A stretch of DNA of 64,000 nt from Erythrobacter sp. Alg231-14 (lineage in GTDB: Bacteria; Pseudomonadota; Alphaproteobacteria; Sphingomonadales; Sphingomonadaceae). The DNA lies in the NCBI RefSeq assembly GCF_900149685.1, contig NZ_LT702999.1, forward strand, positions 1,922,001 through 1,986,000. The letters are read 5' to 3'. Under the pieces are notes generated by a model. It saw only the letters and a program-made list of their open reading frames with translations. It was not told the DNA's origin and ran no database searches. Position 1 is the first letter of the stretch, and each line of letters starts with the position of its first letter. A program made the translations under genes and the position numbers. Below, piece by piece: positions 1 to 7,595 of the stretch.

Positions 1-753
1 GTCGATGCCACCTTTATCCCGGCCGGGCATGTCTTAGGCTCGGCCCAAATTCTGCTCGAACATGCTGGGGAACGCGTTGTTATCACGGGGGATTACAAAC
101 GCCGCCCCGATCCGACATGCGCCCCGTTTGCAATCACGCCGTGCGACGTTTTCATCACAGAGGCGACGTTCGGCCTTCCGGTGTTCGTCCATCCGCCCAT
201 CGCCGATGAGATGGCGAAATTGATCGCTGCCCTCAAAGATCATCCCGACCAATGTGTTTTGGTGGGGGCCTATGCCTTGGGCAAGGCCCAGCGTGTTATC
301 GCCGAATTGCGGGCAATGGGTCACACCCAACCGATCTATCTGCATGGTGCGATGGAAAAGATGTGCCGCCTCTATGAAGAACACGGTGTTCCATTGGGTG
401 ATCTGAGATTGGTGGCCGACCACACGAAAGACGACATGCGCGGCCACATCATCGTCGCACCGCCCGCCGCGTTAAGTGGGCAATGGGCGCGGCGCCTGCC
501 CAATCCTATAACCGCCATGGCAAGCGGATGGATGCGCGTGCGCGGACGCGCGCGACAGCGCGGCGTGGAACTGCCGTTGATCATATCCGATCACGCGGAT
601 TGGAATGAACTGACTCAGACGATCCAACAGGTGAACCCGTCAGAAACGTGGATCACTCACGGACGCGAAGAGGCGCTGCTGCGCTGGTGCGAGCTTAACC
701 AAAGACGCGCCCGTGCGCTGGCTTTAGTGGGGCGCGAGGACGAGGATGATTGA
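1..753 (+). CDS. Ligase-associated DNA exonuclease, metallo-beta-lactamase fold (5' end missing)
   Basis: The frame is open from the first base, so the N-terminus with the main HxHxDH metal motif lies outside the window. What remains has the signatures of the beta-CASP/MBL nucleases: GHVLGSAQI near the start, then TGDYKRRPDPTC with a metal-binding Asp, then ITEATFGLPVF. The C-terminal half carries ISDHADWNEL and WITHGREEALLRW, as in the bacterial exonucleases that sit next to ATP-dependent DNA ligases. In that family the enzyme is thought to process DNA ends for repair. The ligase partner lies 400 bases downstream on the same strand, but a small gene on the other strand separates the two. Function is inferred from family and neighbourhood. 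Confidence 0.85.
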   Translation, partial: VDATFIPAGHVLGSAQILLEHAGERVVITGDYKRRPDPTCAPFAITPCDVFITEATFGLPVFVHPPIADEMAKLIAALKDHPDQCVLVGAYALGKAQRVIAELRAMGHTQPIYLHGAMEKMCRLYEEHGVPLGDLRLVADHTKDDMRGHIIVAPPAALSGQWARRLPNPITAMASGWMRVRGRARQRGVELPLIISDHADWNELTQTIQQVNPSETWITHGREEALLRWCELNQRRARALALVGREDEDD

Positions 754-772
754 ACCCCTCAATCCCAGCCCA

Positions 773-1093
773 TTAGCCAAGCGTGGCAAGACCGGCAGCA
801 ACGTCTTCGAGGGATTGATCGGTGATCATCCCTTGCGACCACGGCTTCAATTCGACCAAGCTCATGCCTTTGAATTGGCCATAGGCAGGGTGGTTGTCGA
901 TGCCCGGCAGATGCGCGAGCACGACCGCTTTGGCCGCTTCATCCGCCATCAAGACCTCGATAGGCGTGTTGATTGTGAATGCGACGGCGGCTTCGCTCGA
1001 TTCGGTGTGGCCATCGGCCAATGCCGGGGTCGAGGCGCCAGCGATCAGCAAAAGTGCGGCGAGAGGAGCAAATTTCATAGTGGGCATACTCAT
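773..1093 (-). CDS. Small secreted protein of unknown function
   Basis: A 106-residue protein with a clear Sec signal peptide: a Lys near the start, a Leu/Ala-rich core, and a probable AxA cleavage site around PALADG. The mature part is about 75 residues, with a motif TPIEVLMADEAAKAVVLAHLPG and later FKGMSLVELKPWSQG. I recall similar segments in secreted proteins of sphingomonads, sometimes fused to hydrolases, but cannot assign a function. Possible starts are the ATGs at 1093, 1087 and 1078; none has a good Shine-Dalgarno, and 1078 gives the most compact signal peptide. It lies convergent to the exonuclease and divergent from the ligase. Confidence 0.7.
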   Translation of the reverse strand: MSMPTMKFAPLAALLLIAGASTPALADGHTESSEAAVAFTINTPIEVLMADEAAKAVVLAHLPGIDNHPAYGQFKGMSLVELKPWSQGMITDQSLEDVAAGLATLG

Positions 1094-1161
1094 GTTGGAT
1101 ATCGTCTGAAGCGCATTAACGCTGCAAACTGTCTGAGCGATGAAGCAGGAAGCGGCGTGCG

Positions 1162-2769
1162 ATGAAAGCCTTTTCTACTTTGCTCGACACGTTGGTCTAC
1201 ACCAACAGCCGCAATCGCAAGCTGGCTTTGATCGTCACCTATTTGAGGGAAACACCCGATCCCGATCGCGGATGGGCGTTGGCGGCGTTAACCGGGGAAC
1301 TCGATTTCCCCGGCGTCAAAAGCACAACGATCCGCAATTTGATGAAAGATCGGATTGACCCGGTTTTGTGGACGCTCAGCCGTGATTTCGTCGGGGACAC
1401 GGCCGAAACCGCCAGCCTGCTTTGGCCGGAGAACGTGGCGGCATCCGGCGATCCCGCCACGTTGAGCGAAACGGTCGATGCCCTTGCCGCGTTGAATCGA
1501 AAAACCGCGCCAGAACAGCTGCCCGCTTTGCTGGACCGGTTGGATGCTGCGGGGCGCTTTGCATTGATAAAGTTGGCGACGGGCGGAATGCGGATTGGGG
1601 TTTCCGCACGCTTGGCCAAAACCGCCTTCGCCAAAGCGTTCGATGTGTCGGTGGAACAGGTGGAGGAATATTGGCACGCTTTAGAAGCGCCCTATCCCGA
1701 CCTGTTCGCATGGGCTGAGGGTAAGGCCCCGCCCCCCGATGTCGAAAATCGTCCGCATTTCCGCCCCTTTATGCTCGCCCACCCACTCGAAGAAGACCAC
1801 GTCGATCTGGCCGATTACGCCGCGGAATGGAAATGGGATGGCATCCGCGTTCAAATCGTCCGGGTGAACGGGGAAACGCGGCTCTATTCGCGCAGCGGCG
1901 ACGATATCTCTGCGACTTTCCCCGAATTGTTGGATGCGTTGCCGATGGATGCGGTGTTGGACGGCGAATTGTTGGTCCGCGGGCCCGGTCATGCCGCCAC
2001 ACAAGGGGGCGAAACCGGTGGCCCGGCCAGCTTCAACGCCCTGCAACAACGGCTGGGACGAAAGACCGTTTCGAAAAAGATGCTGGCACAGACCCCGGCA
2101 TTTATCCGCCTCTATGATGCCTTATTGATCAAGGGAGAGGATTTGCGCGAACGCAGTTGGACCGAGCGGCGCAATGCGTTGGAAACGCTGATCCAGCAAT
2201 TGCCACGAAGCCGTTTTGATCTGTCCGAATTGGTTGAGGCGCGTGATTTTGCCGACCTTGCCAAGATCCGCGAAGGCGCACGCGCCGACGCGATCGAAGG
2301 ATTGATGCTGAAACGCCGCGACAGCCCCTACATCGCGGGTCGCAAAGTTGGGATGTGGTACAAATGGAAACGCGATCCGTTGCTGATCGATTGCGTGTTG
2401 ATGTACGCCCAACGCGGCAGCGGCAAACGGTCCAGCTTCTATTCGGATTACACATTCGGGTGTTGGGCCGCCGATCCCGAAACCGGCGCAGAATTGTTGC
2501 CCGTCGGCAAAGCCTATTCCGGCTTCACCGATGCGGAGCTTAAGAAGCTCGACAAGCTGGTCCGGCAAACGACGCTCAACCGATTTGGGCCGGTGCGAGA
2601 GGTTGAACGGACGCTGGTCTTCGAAGTCGCCTTTGACAGTGTGCACACATCAAAGCGGCACAAATCCGGCCTCGCCATGCGGTTTCCCCGCATTCATCGG
2701 ATCCGATGGGACAAACCCGTCCACGAAGCGGACCGCATCGAAAGCCTACGCGCGCTTATCCAAGATTGA
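1162..2769 (+). CDS. ATP-dependent DNA ligase (exonuclease-associated family)
   Basis: A 535-residue ligase. The nucleotidyltransferase motif I is EWKWDGIRVQ, with Lys224 as the likely AMP-accepting residue. Further ligase motifs follow: YSRSGDDIS, LDGELLV, EGLMLKRRDSPY (motif IV) and WYKWKRDP (motif V). An N-terminal alpha-helical DNA-binding domain (residues about 1-200) precedes the catalytic core, and a C-terminal OB fold ends near RIRWDKPVHEAD. The architecture fits the bacterial ATP-dependent ligases encoded beside an MBL exonuclease and often an Lhr-type helicase and PdeM phosphoesterase. Here the next plus-strand gene is a DUF1993 protein, so the helicase and phosphoesterase are not adjacent. 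Probable role: an accessory repair ligase besides the NAD-dependent replicative enzyme. Confidence 0.93.
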   Translation: MKAFSTLLDTLVYTNSRNRKLALIVTYLRETPDPDRGWALAALTGELDFPGVKSTTIRNLMKDRIDPVLWTLSRDFVGDTAETASLLWPENVAASGDPATLSETVDALAALNRKTAPEQLPALLDRLDAAGRFALIKLATGGMRIGVSARLAKTAFAKAFDVSVEQVEEYWHALEAPYPDLFAWAEGKAPPPDVENRPHFRPFMLAHPLEEDHVDLADYAAEWKWDGIRVQIVRVNGETRLYSRSGDDISATFPELLDALPMDAVLDGELLVRGPGHAATQGGETGGPASFNALQQRLGRKTVSKKMLAQTPAFIRLYDALLIKGEDLRERSWTERRNALETLIQQLPRSRFDLSELVEARDFADLAKIREGARADAIEGLMLKRRDSPYIAGRKVGMWYKWKRDPLLIDCVLMYAQRGSGKRSSFYSDYTFGCWAADPETGAELLPVGKAYSGFTDAELKKLDKLVRQTTLNRFGPVREVERTLVFEVAFDSVHTSKRHKSGLAMRFPRIHRIRWDKPVHEADRIESLRALIQD

Positions 2770-2852
2770 TCGCGGTCCTTGTTAAGGCGGTTTCGCGGCT
2801 TGATTTGCGCGGTGCGAATAATTACGTTTCAATTCGCAACTGGAGAAACACT

Positions 2853-3365
2853 TTGACCCTCTACGATCAATCCATCGCCGTTTATCGCACCCGTATCGAC
2901 ACCATGATCGGTATGCTGACCAAAGCCGAAGCGCACGCCAAAGGCGACGCTCTATTGGAAAGCCGATTGGCGGATGACATGCACCCTTTGGCCACACAGG
3001 TCCGGTTTGTGACCAATCTTCCCGGTGAAGCTTTGCCCCGACTGATGGGCCGCGAATTCACGTCGCGCGATGACAATGAAACCACAATCGCTGGCGCCAA
3101 AGCGGCATTGGTTGAAACCACCGCCTTGTTGGATGGCATCACAGCCGACGCATTAGTTGCGCCAGACGACACCGTCGTCCTTTCCATACCCAACGGGATG
3201 GAATTTACGATGAAAGCGGAAGAATATGTCCGCGATTGGTCGCTGCCCAATTTCTATTTTCACCTCACCACCGCGTATGCCATCCTAAGGATGGAAGGGG
3301 TGGAATTGGGCAAGGCCGATTTCGTCCCGCACATGATGAAATATATGACCAAAGGGCCTGGTTGA
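2853..3365 (+). CDS. DUF1993 family protein
   Basis: About 170 residues, starting TLYDQSIAVYRTRIDTM, as is typical of DUF1993 proteins (DinB-like four-helix bundles of unknown function). I place the start at a TTG at 2853: a GGAG at 2842-2845 sits at proper distance, and the reading gives the expected N-terminus, whereas the longer ORF runs back into the ligase gene. Conserved-looking features are HPLATQVRFVTN near residue 50 and WSLPNFYFHLTTAYAILR near residue 130. It follows the ligase by 83 bases on the same strand. The role is unknown. Confidence 0.85.
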   Translation: MTLYDQSIAVYRTRIDTMIGMLTKAEAHAKGDALLESRLADDMHPLATQVRFVTNLPGEALPRLMGREFTSRDDNETTIAGAKAALVETTALLDGITADALVAPDDTVVLSIPNGMEFTMKAEEYVRDWSLPNFYFHLTTAYAILRMEGVELGKADFVPHMMKYMTKGPG

Positions 3366-3391
3366 GGATTCAGGCGATCGGCGCCGGGTGA

Positions 3392-3979
3392 TCAACCTGC
3401 GCCGATCGCTGATTTATGATGCTTTGCGTTTTCGGCGTAATGCGCTGTGCCAATCTTCATCCCGGCGATCGCGGCATCGTTTAGCTCTTTGAGTTTCTTC
3501 GCCGGGCGACCAGCCCACAATTCGCGCGGGCCCATCACTTTGCGCTCCGTCAACATGGCGCCCGCGGCCAACATCGCATCAGAACCGATGACCGATTTGT
3601 TCATGGCAATCGCGCCCAAACCGACAAAACCACGATCTTCGATCCGACATCCATGCACCATCGCCATATGACCGATTAGGACATCATTACCGATGATAAG
3701 TGGGCTGCCTTCGTCGTCGCCGGGTCGCGGCGGATCGCAATGCAGCACGCTGCCATCTTGGACATTGCTGCGTTCACCGATGCGGATCGAGAAAACATCG
3801 GCGCGCACCACACAATTGTACCAGATCGAACTGCCCGCACCGATCTCGACGTCCCCGATAATCGTCGCGCCGGGAGCAATGAAAGCGGTCTCGTGGATTT
3901 TCGGCGTTTTGCCGTGGATCGAAATGATGTTTGCACCGGGATGCGCGTCGGATTGAATCATAATTGTGTGCTTTCCCAT
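3392..3979 (-). CDS. Gamma-type carbonic anhydrase-like protein (left-handed beta-helix)
   Basis: A hexapeptide-repeat protein with repeated I/V-G-x-x turns (IIGDVEIGAGSSIWYN, IRIGERSNVQDGSVLH, IIGNDVLIGHMAMVHGC). The three likely metal-binding histidines are in GSVLHCD, LIGHMAM and VHGC, as in gamma-carbonic anhydrases and the YrdA/PaaY group. Members bind zinc or iron and hydrate CO2, though many are catalytically weak. Two starts are possible: ATG at 3979, which overlaps the end of the GNAT gene by 22 bases, or ATG at 3961 (MIQSDAHPG), which begins just after the GNAT stop. Either way it is the last gene of a hemB-GNAT-carbonic anhydrase run. Confidence 0.88.
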   Translation of the reverse strand: MGKHTIMIQSDAHPGANIISIHGKTPKIHETAFIAPGATIIGDVEIGAGSSIWYNCVVRADVFSIRIGERSNVQDGSVLHCDPPRPGDDEGSPLIIGNDVLIGHMAMVHGCRIEDRGFVGLGAIAMNKSVIGSDAMLAAGAMLTERKVMGPRELWAGRPAKKLKELNDAAIAGMKIGTAHYAENAKHHKSAIGAG

Positions 3980-4515
3980 GAATCTTTGTCGATCGAATAG
4001 ACGATGATCTTGCCCGCGTCGGCATCAAATTCATCGTTGGCAAAATCCAAATCTTCGCGTCGGCGCATGCCCAGCCGAATCATCAAACCCCAACTTGGTG
4101 TATTGGCGTCAACGGTAAGGGCGATCACTTCCTCCGCGCCGAACTTTGCAAATGCGACGTCCAATGAGGCGATGGCCGCTTCTTTGGCGTAGCCGTGTCC
4201 CCACGCTTCTTCGCGCAGCCGCCAACCGACCTCCATCATATCCATCGGCCCGCCAGCTTGGTTGCTGCGTTTTAGCCCACAAAAGCCCAACAGCATGCCG
4301 TCGCTCTTGCGTTCGACCACCCAAAAGGTGTGGCTGTGTTCGGCCTGATAGGATTCCAATCGCGCGCGCGCGCCGGCCATGCCATCTTCGTCAAGAACCC
4401 CGCCAAGCCATTCCATGACGGCGACCGTGTTGGTGGCTTGCCAAAATTCTGCCCAATCACCCTCTCGCCAATCGCGCAGGATCAACCGGTCTGTTTCGTG
4501 GCGGAAATCGACCAT
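3958..4515 (-). CDS. GNAT family N-acetyltransferase (RimJ/RimL type)
   Basis: Begins MVDFRHETDRLILRDW, the usual entry into the RimJ/RimL-type acetyltransferase fold. The acetyl-CoA binding part is EVGWRLREEAWGHGYAKEAAIASLDVAF, followed by ITLTVDANTPSWGLMIRLGM-like residues near 150. The longer open frame to 4578 would run into hemB, so I take the ATG at 4515, only 5 bases after the hemB stop; this suggests translational coupling. The substrate cannot be told; relatives acetylate ribosomal-protein N-termini or small amines. Confidence 0.85.
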   Translation of the reverse strand: MVDFRHETDRLILRDWREGDWAEFWQATNTVAVMEWLGGVLDEDGMAGARARLESYQAEHSHTFWVVERKSDGMLLGFCGLKRSNQAGGPMDMMEVGWRLREEAWGHGYAKEAAIASLDVAFAKFGAEEVIALTVDANTPSWGLMIRLGMRRREDLDFANDEFDADAGKIIVYSIDKDSWESTQL

Positions 4516-4520
4516 CGCGA

Positions 4521-5516
4521 TCAACCAAGCATCAACCGCGCAGCGACCGGTGCGTGGTAGGTCAAAACCCCGCTGCACCCGGCACGTTTAAACGCCAACA
4601 GCGTTTCGAGAACCAAAGCATCGCGATCGCCTGCACCCGCAGCGGCGGCGGCTTCGATCATCGCGTACTCGCCGCTCACTTGATACGCAAAAACCGGCAC
4701 ACCGAAGGCGTCCTTTACCCGGCGCGCAATATCGAGATAGGCGAGGCCCGGTTTGACCATCACGCTGTCGGCGCCCTCTGCCAGGTCAAATTCAACCTCG
4801 CGCAGAGCTTCATCAGAATTGGCCGGATCCATCTGATAGCTTTTCTTGTCACCTTTAAGCAGGCCGCCCGATCCCACCGCTTCGCGGAATGGGCCGTAAA
4901 ACGCGCTCGCATATTTGGCGGCGTAGCTCATGATTTGAACGTTGTGATGGCTGCCCATTTCAAGCGCCATACGGATCGCGCGGATGCGTCCGTCCATCAT
5001 ATCCGACGGGGCGATAATATCGGCGCCGGCCTCGGCTTGATTGATGGCTTGATCGACCAAAACCGCGACCGTGTCATCATTGGTGACGTACCCTTTGTCA
5101 TCCAACAATCCATCTTGGCCGTGGCTGGTGTAAGGGTCGAGCGCGACATCGGTTAAAACGCCAATGTCATCGCCACACGCGTCTTTGATCGCGCGAATTG
5201 CGCGGCACATCAAATTGTCGGGATTGTGCGCCTCGGCGCCATCATCGGTGCGCCGGTCCGGTTGTGTGTTGGGGAACAGCGCGACAACAGGAATGCCCAA
5301 TTCCACTGCTTCCTTTGCACGCGCGACGATTCCATCGACCGACCATCGCGACACCCCCGGCAGCGATCCAATCGGATCTTCCACTCCACTCCCTTCGGTG
5401 ACGAATAGGGGCCAGATGAGATCAGCGGGCGTGATCAAGGTTTCGCGATGGAGCGAACGGCTCCAGCCGCTTGCTCGGGTGCGGCGCAGTCGCGTGTTGG
5501 GATAGCTTCCAGTCAT
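4521..5516 (-). CDS. hemB: Porphobilinogen synthase (delta-aminolevulinic acid dehydratase)
   Basis: Condenses two 5-aminolevulinates to porphobilinogen in haem synthesis. With the start at 5516 (MTGSYPNTRLRRTR, the usual N-terminus) the protein has 331 residues, and the two active-site lysines are Lys201 (SYAAKYASAFYGPF) and Lys255 (SVMVKPGLAYLD). The site that is a zinc-binding Cys triad in many HemB proteins reads DVALDPYTSHGQDG here, with Asp in place of Cys; this is the magnesium-type active site known in alphaproteobacteria and Pseudomonas. hemE and hemJ of the same pathway lie near 34 kb. GNAT and carbonic anhydrase genes follow closely. Confidence 0.96.
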   Translation of the reverse strand: MTGSYPNTRLRRTRASGWSRSLHRETLITPADLIWPLFVTEGSGVEDPIGSLPGVSRWSVDGIVARAKEAVELGIPVVALFPNTQPDRRTDDGAEAHNPDNLMCRAIRAIKDACGDDIGVLTDVALDPYTSHGQDGLLDDKGYVTNDDTVAVLVDQAINQAEAGADIIAPSDMMDGRIRAIRMALEMGSHHNVQIMSYAAKYASAFYGPFREAVGSGGLLKGDKKSYQMDPANSDEALREVEFDLAEGADSVMVKPGLAYLDIARRVKDAFGVPVFAYQVSGEYAMIEAAAAAGAGDRDALVLETLLAFKRAGCSGVLTYHAPVAARLMLG

Positions 5517-5569
5517 GCGATCGAGTGTTGCAGGAATTTCGCGCACTGATCAATTGAATCAGAGGTCGA

Positions 5570-7447
5570 TTAATCGGGTGCTTGGGTTTGACCAATCTTT
5601 TCGATCTCGCGCAGCGGCTCTTCCACTTCGCTGGCCAAAGGCTCCAAATCTTCGAGCGCGGCGCCCACGCCGATCTCTCTTAGGTCGATCAAACGACGGC
5701 GGAAATCGATCAGTTCGGTGCCCGACAGGACCGAGCGGGTGACGAAATCGACGCTGGCCGGGTTGATTGCTCGTCCGCCGCGATACATTTCGTAGTGCAA
5801 ATGCGGTCCGGTGGAGAGGCCGGTCGAACCGACATAACCAATGACTTGGCCACGGCGTACCTGTTGACCGCGGCGAACCGCCATCCGGCTCATATGGCAA
5901 TATCGGGTGGCCAAACCGCCGCCATGATCCAATTTGACCGCATTGCCGCACCCGCCTGCGCGACCGGCGGATTGGACGCGACCATCGGTGACTGCAACGA
6001 TGGGCGTACCGTGACCGGCGCGGAAATCCATTCCCGAATGCATCCGGCGATATCCCAAGATCGGGTGGCGACGCATGCCGTATCGCGATGAAATCGGCCC
6101 GGGTACCGGCGCGACAAGACCCCTGCGTTGTTCACCAACGCCAGACGCCTCGTAAAAAAGCCCTTCGGATCCCCAACGCACCAATTGCGTCTTCGGCTCT
6201 CCCGAACGATCGACCCCAGCGTACAGCAATTGACCGGCCTGACGTTCACCGGTGGCGGCGCGGCGATAGGCGATGATGATGTCGAATTCATCGGTCGCGC
6301 GCACTTCGCGATCCATATCGATTTTGTCGTCTAGCGCGCGCAAATAGTCCTGAACCGCGCTGGCCGGGACGCCTGCTGCGCGCATAGATCGGTACATGCT
6401 TGAACCAACTTGGCCGCGAATCCGCAACGGTGTGTCATCGACCCGAATAACATTCCGCGCCAAAGACAGTTCGCCGCCCTGTTGAATCTCTTCTGCGGTC
6501 GGAACCGCTTGTCGGCCAATCTCCAATTCCAAATCAAATCGGGCGCGGAATTTGAGAGCGTCTAGCGGGCGCGGCGCCCCCGGCTCGGCGCGGCGGCCCA
6601 AAACGATGTCAATTTTCGTGCCCGGTTCAATTTCAGAAACCGGCATGGCGCCGCCGATTAACGCGCTGACCCGGCCAATATCCGTCGATGAAACGCCGGC
6701 GCGGCGCAGCATGCTGGCGAAACTATCGCCAGCAGCCAATGTAGCGATCAATTCAATTCGCGGCCGCTCGGGCGCGTTTTCAAGCGGAATGACATCGGCG
6801 GTTGGGCCCATGCGCCGCCCGCTATCGGCACCCAATGCCAAAGGCATGATCATCTGGCTGCGAAATTCGTCGCGAATATCGGGATCGGCGGGCATCGCGG
6901 CGCGCGCTTCCAACGGAGTGAGATTGGGCCAAAACGCGATCGCAACCGCACCCAGGGCGACCATCGTTCCAATTCCGCGAAACCACCGTCGGCTGCCGAT
7001 GTTCTCGGCCAAGTCTGGGGCGAGGTCGATTTGTTCAAACCACGCGCCTACGCCCAATTTCCATTCGTCATACCGTTCGCCCCACCCAGAAACTCTGGCG
7101 AGCATTTGCCGTTTGGCCTTTTGCCCCTTTGTAGGGACAACCAATTGGCGGGAACTTTGGAAATATGGCGCGATTTCGCGGACGGTCTGCGCATCCACCC
7201 GCGCCGGTTGTTCATGCGGGGCAGGTTGGATGTCATCGCGGCGCGCATCATCCCCACCCGTTTCCGGGTCTTGGCCAGAATTGTTCTGGTTTGGGATGTC
7301 GTTGGGATGATCCAATTGGTCTGCTCTCAAACGTGATTGCTCGTTGTATTTTCGCTCTTGGGCGCTGGCCCGAAACGTTGCCCGCTTCAAGGCCCTTTGC
7401 GGGCTCCGTTGCAGCGGACATGACTCATGGCCAATTGTCTTGGCCAA
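5570..7447 (-). CDS. M23 family peptidoglycan endopeptidase, membrane-anchored
   Basis: Up to 625 residues. A polar N-terminal region of about 160 residues precedes one membrane segment (GIGTMVALGAVAIAFWPN), then an OapA/LysM-like region (LIATLAAGDSFASMLRRAGVS), and finally a complete M23 domain. The metal ligands are visible: His and Asp of MHSGMDFRAGHGTP, and the HLH of TGPHLHYEMYRGG. Such enzymes cut cross-links in peptidoglycan during growth or division, in the periplasm. The start is uncertain: the ATG at 7447 gives the longest form, while an internal ATG before LARVSGWGERYDEWK (about residue 114) or a TTG near 7334 would remove most of the polar leader. The gene is divergent from the helicase gene. 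Confidence 0.88.
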   Translation of the reverse strand: MAKTIGHESCPLQRSPQRALKRATFRASAQERKYNEQSRLRADQLDHPNDIPNQNNSGQDPETGGDDARRDDIQPAPHEQPARVDAQTVREIAPYFQSSRQLVVPTKGQKAKRQMLARVSGWGERYDEWKLGVGAWFEQIDLAPDLAENIGSRRWFRGIGTMVALGAVAIAFWPNLTPLEARAAMPADPDIRDEFRSQMIMPLALGADSGRRMGPTADVIPLENAPERPRIELIATLAAGDSFASMLRRAGVSSTDIGRVSALIGGAMPVSEIEPGTKIDIVLGRRAEPGAPRPLDALKFRARFDLELEIGRQAVPTAEEIQQGGELSLARNVIRVDDTPLRIRGQVGSSMYRSMRAAGVPASAVQDYLRALDDKIDMDREVRATDEFDIIIAYRRAATGERQAGQLLYAGVDRSGEPKTQLVRWGSEGLFYEASGVGEQRRGLVAPVPGPISSRYGMRRHPILGYRRMHSGMDFRAGHGTPIVAVTDGRVQSAGRAGGCGNAVKLDHGGGLATRYCHMSRMAVRRGQQVRRGQVIGYVGSTGLSTGPHLHYEMYRGGRAINPASVDFVTRSVLSGTELIDFRRRLIDLREIGVGAALEDLEPLASEVEEPLREIEKIGQTQAPD

Positions 7448-7595
7448 TCAAAGTAAATGTGCACTTAACCCGCGATCAGCTGAGTCTCGCATGCGGTAGG
7501 GTGTTTCCCGTAGGGGTTCGACGGCGGCATATTCCCCGAAATTTGGCGTGGATGACGGGATTGCCCCTTTCCAAGAAGCCTGACAAAAAGCGGGC

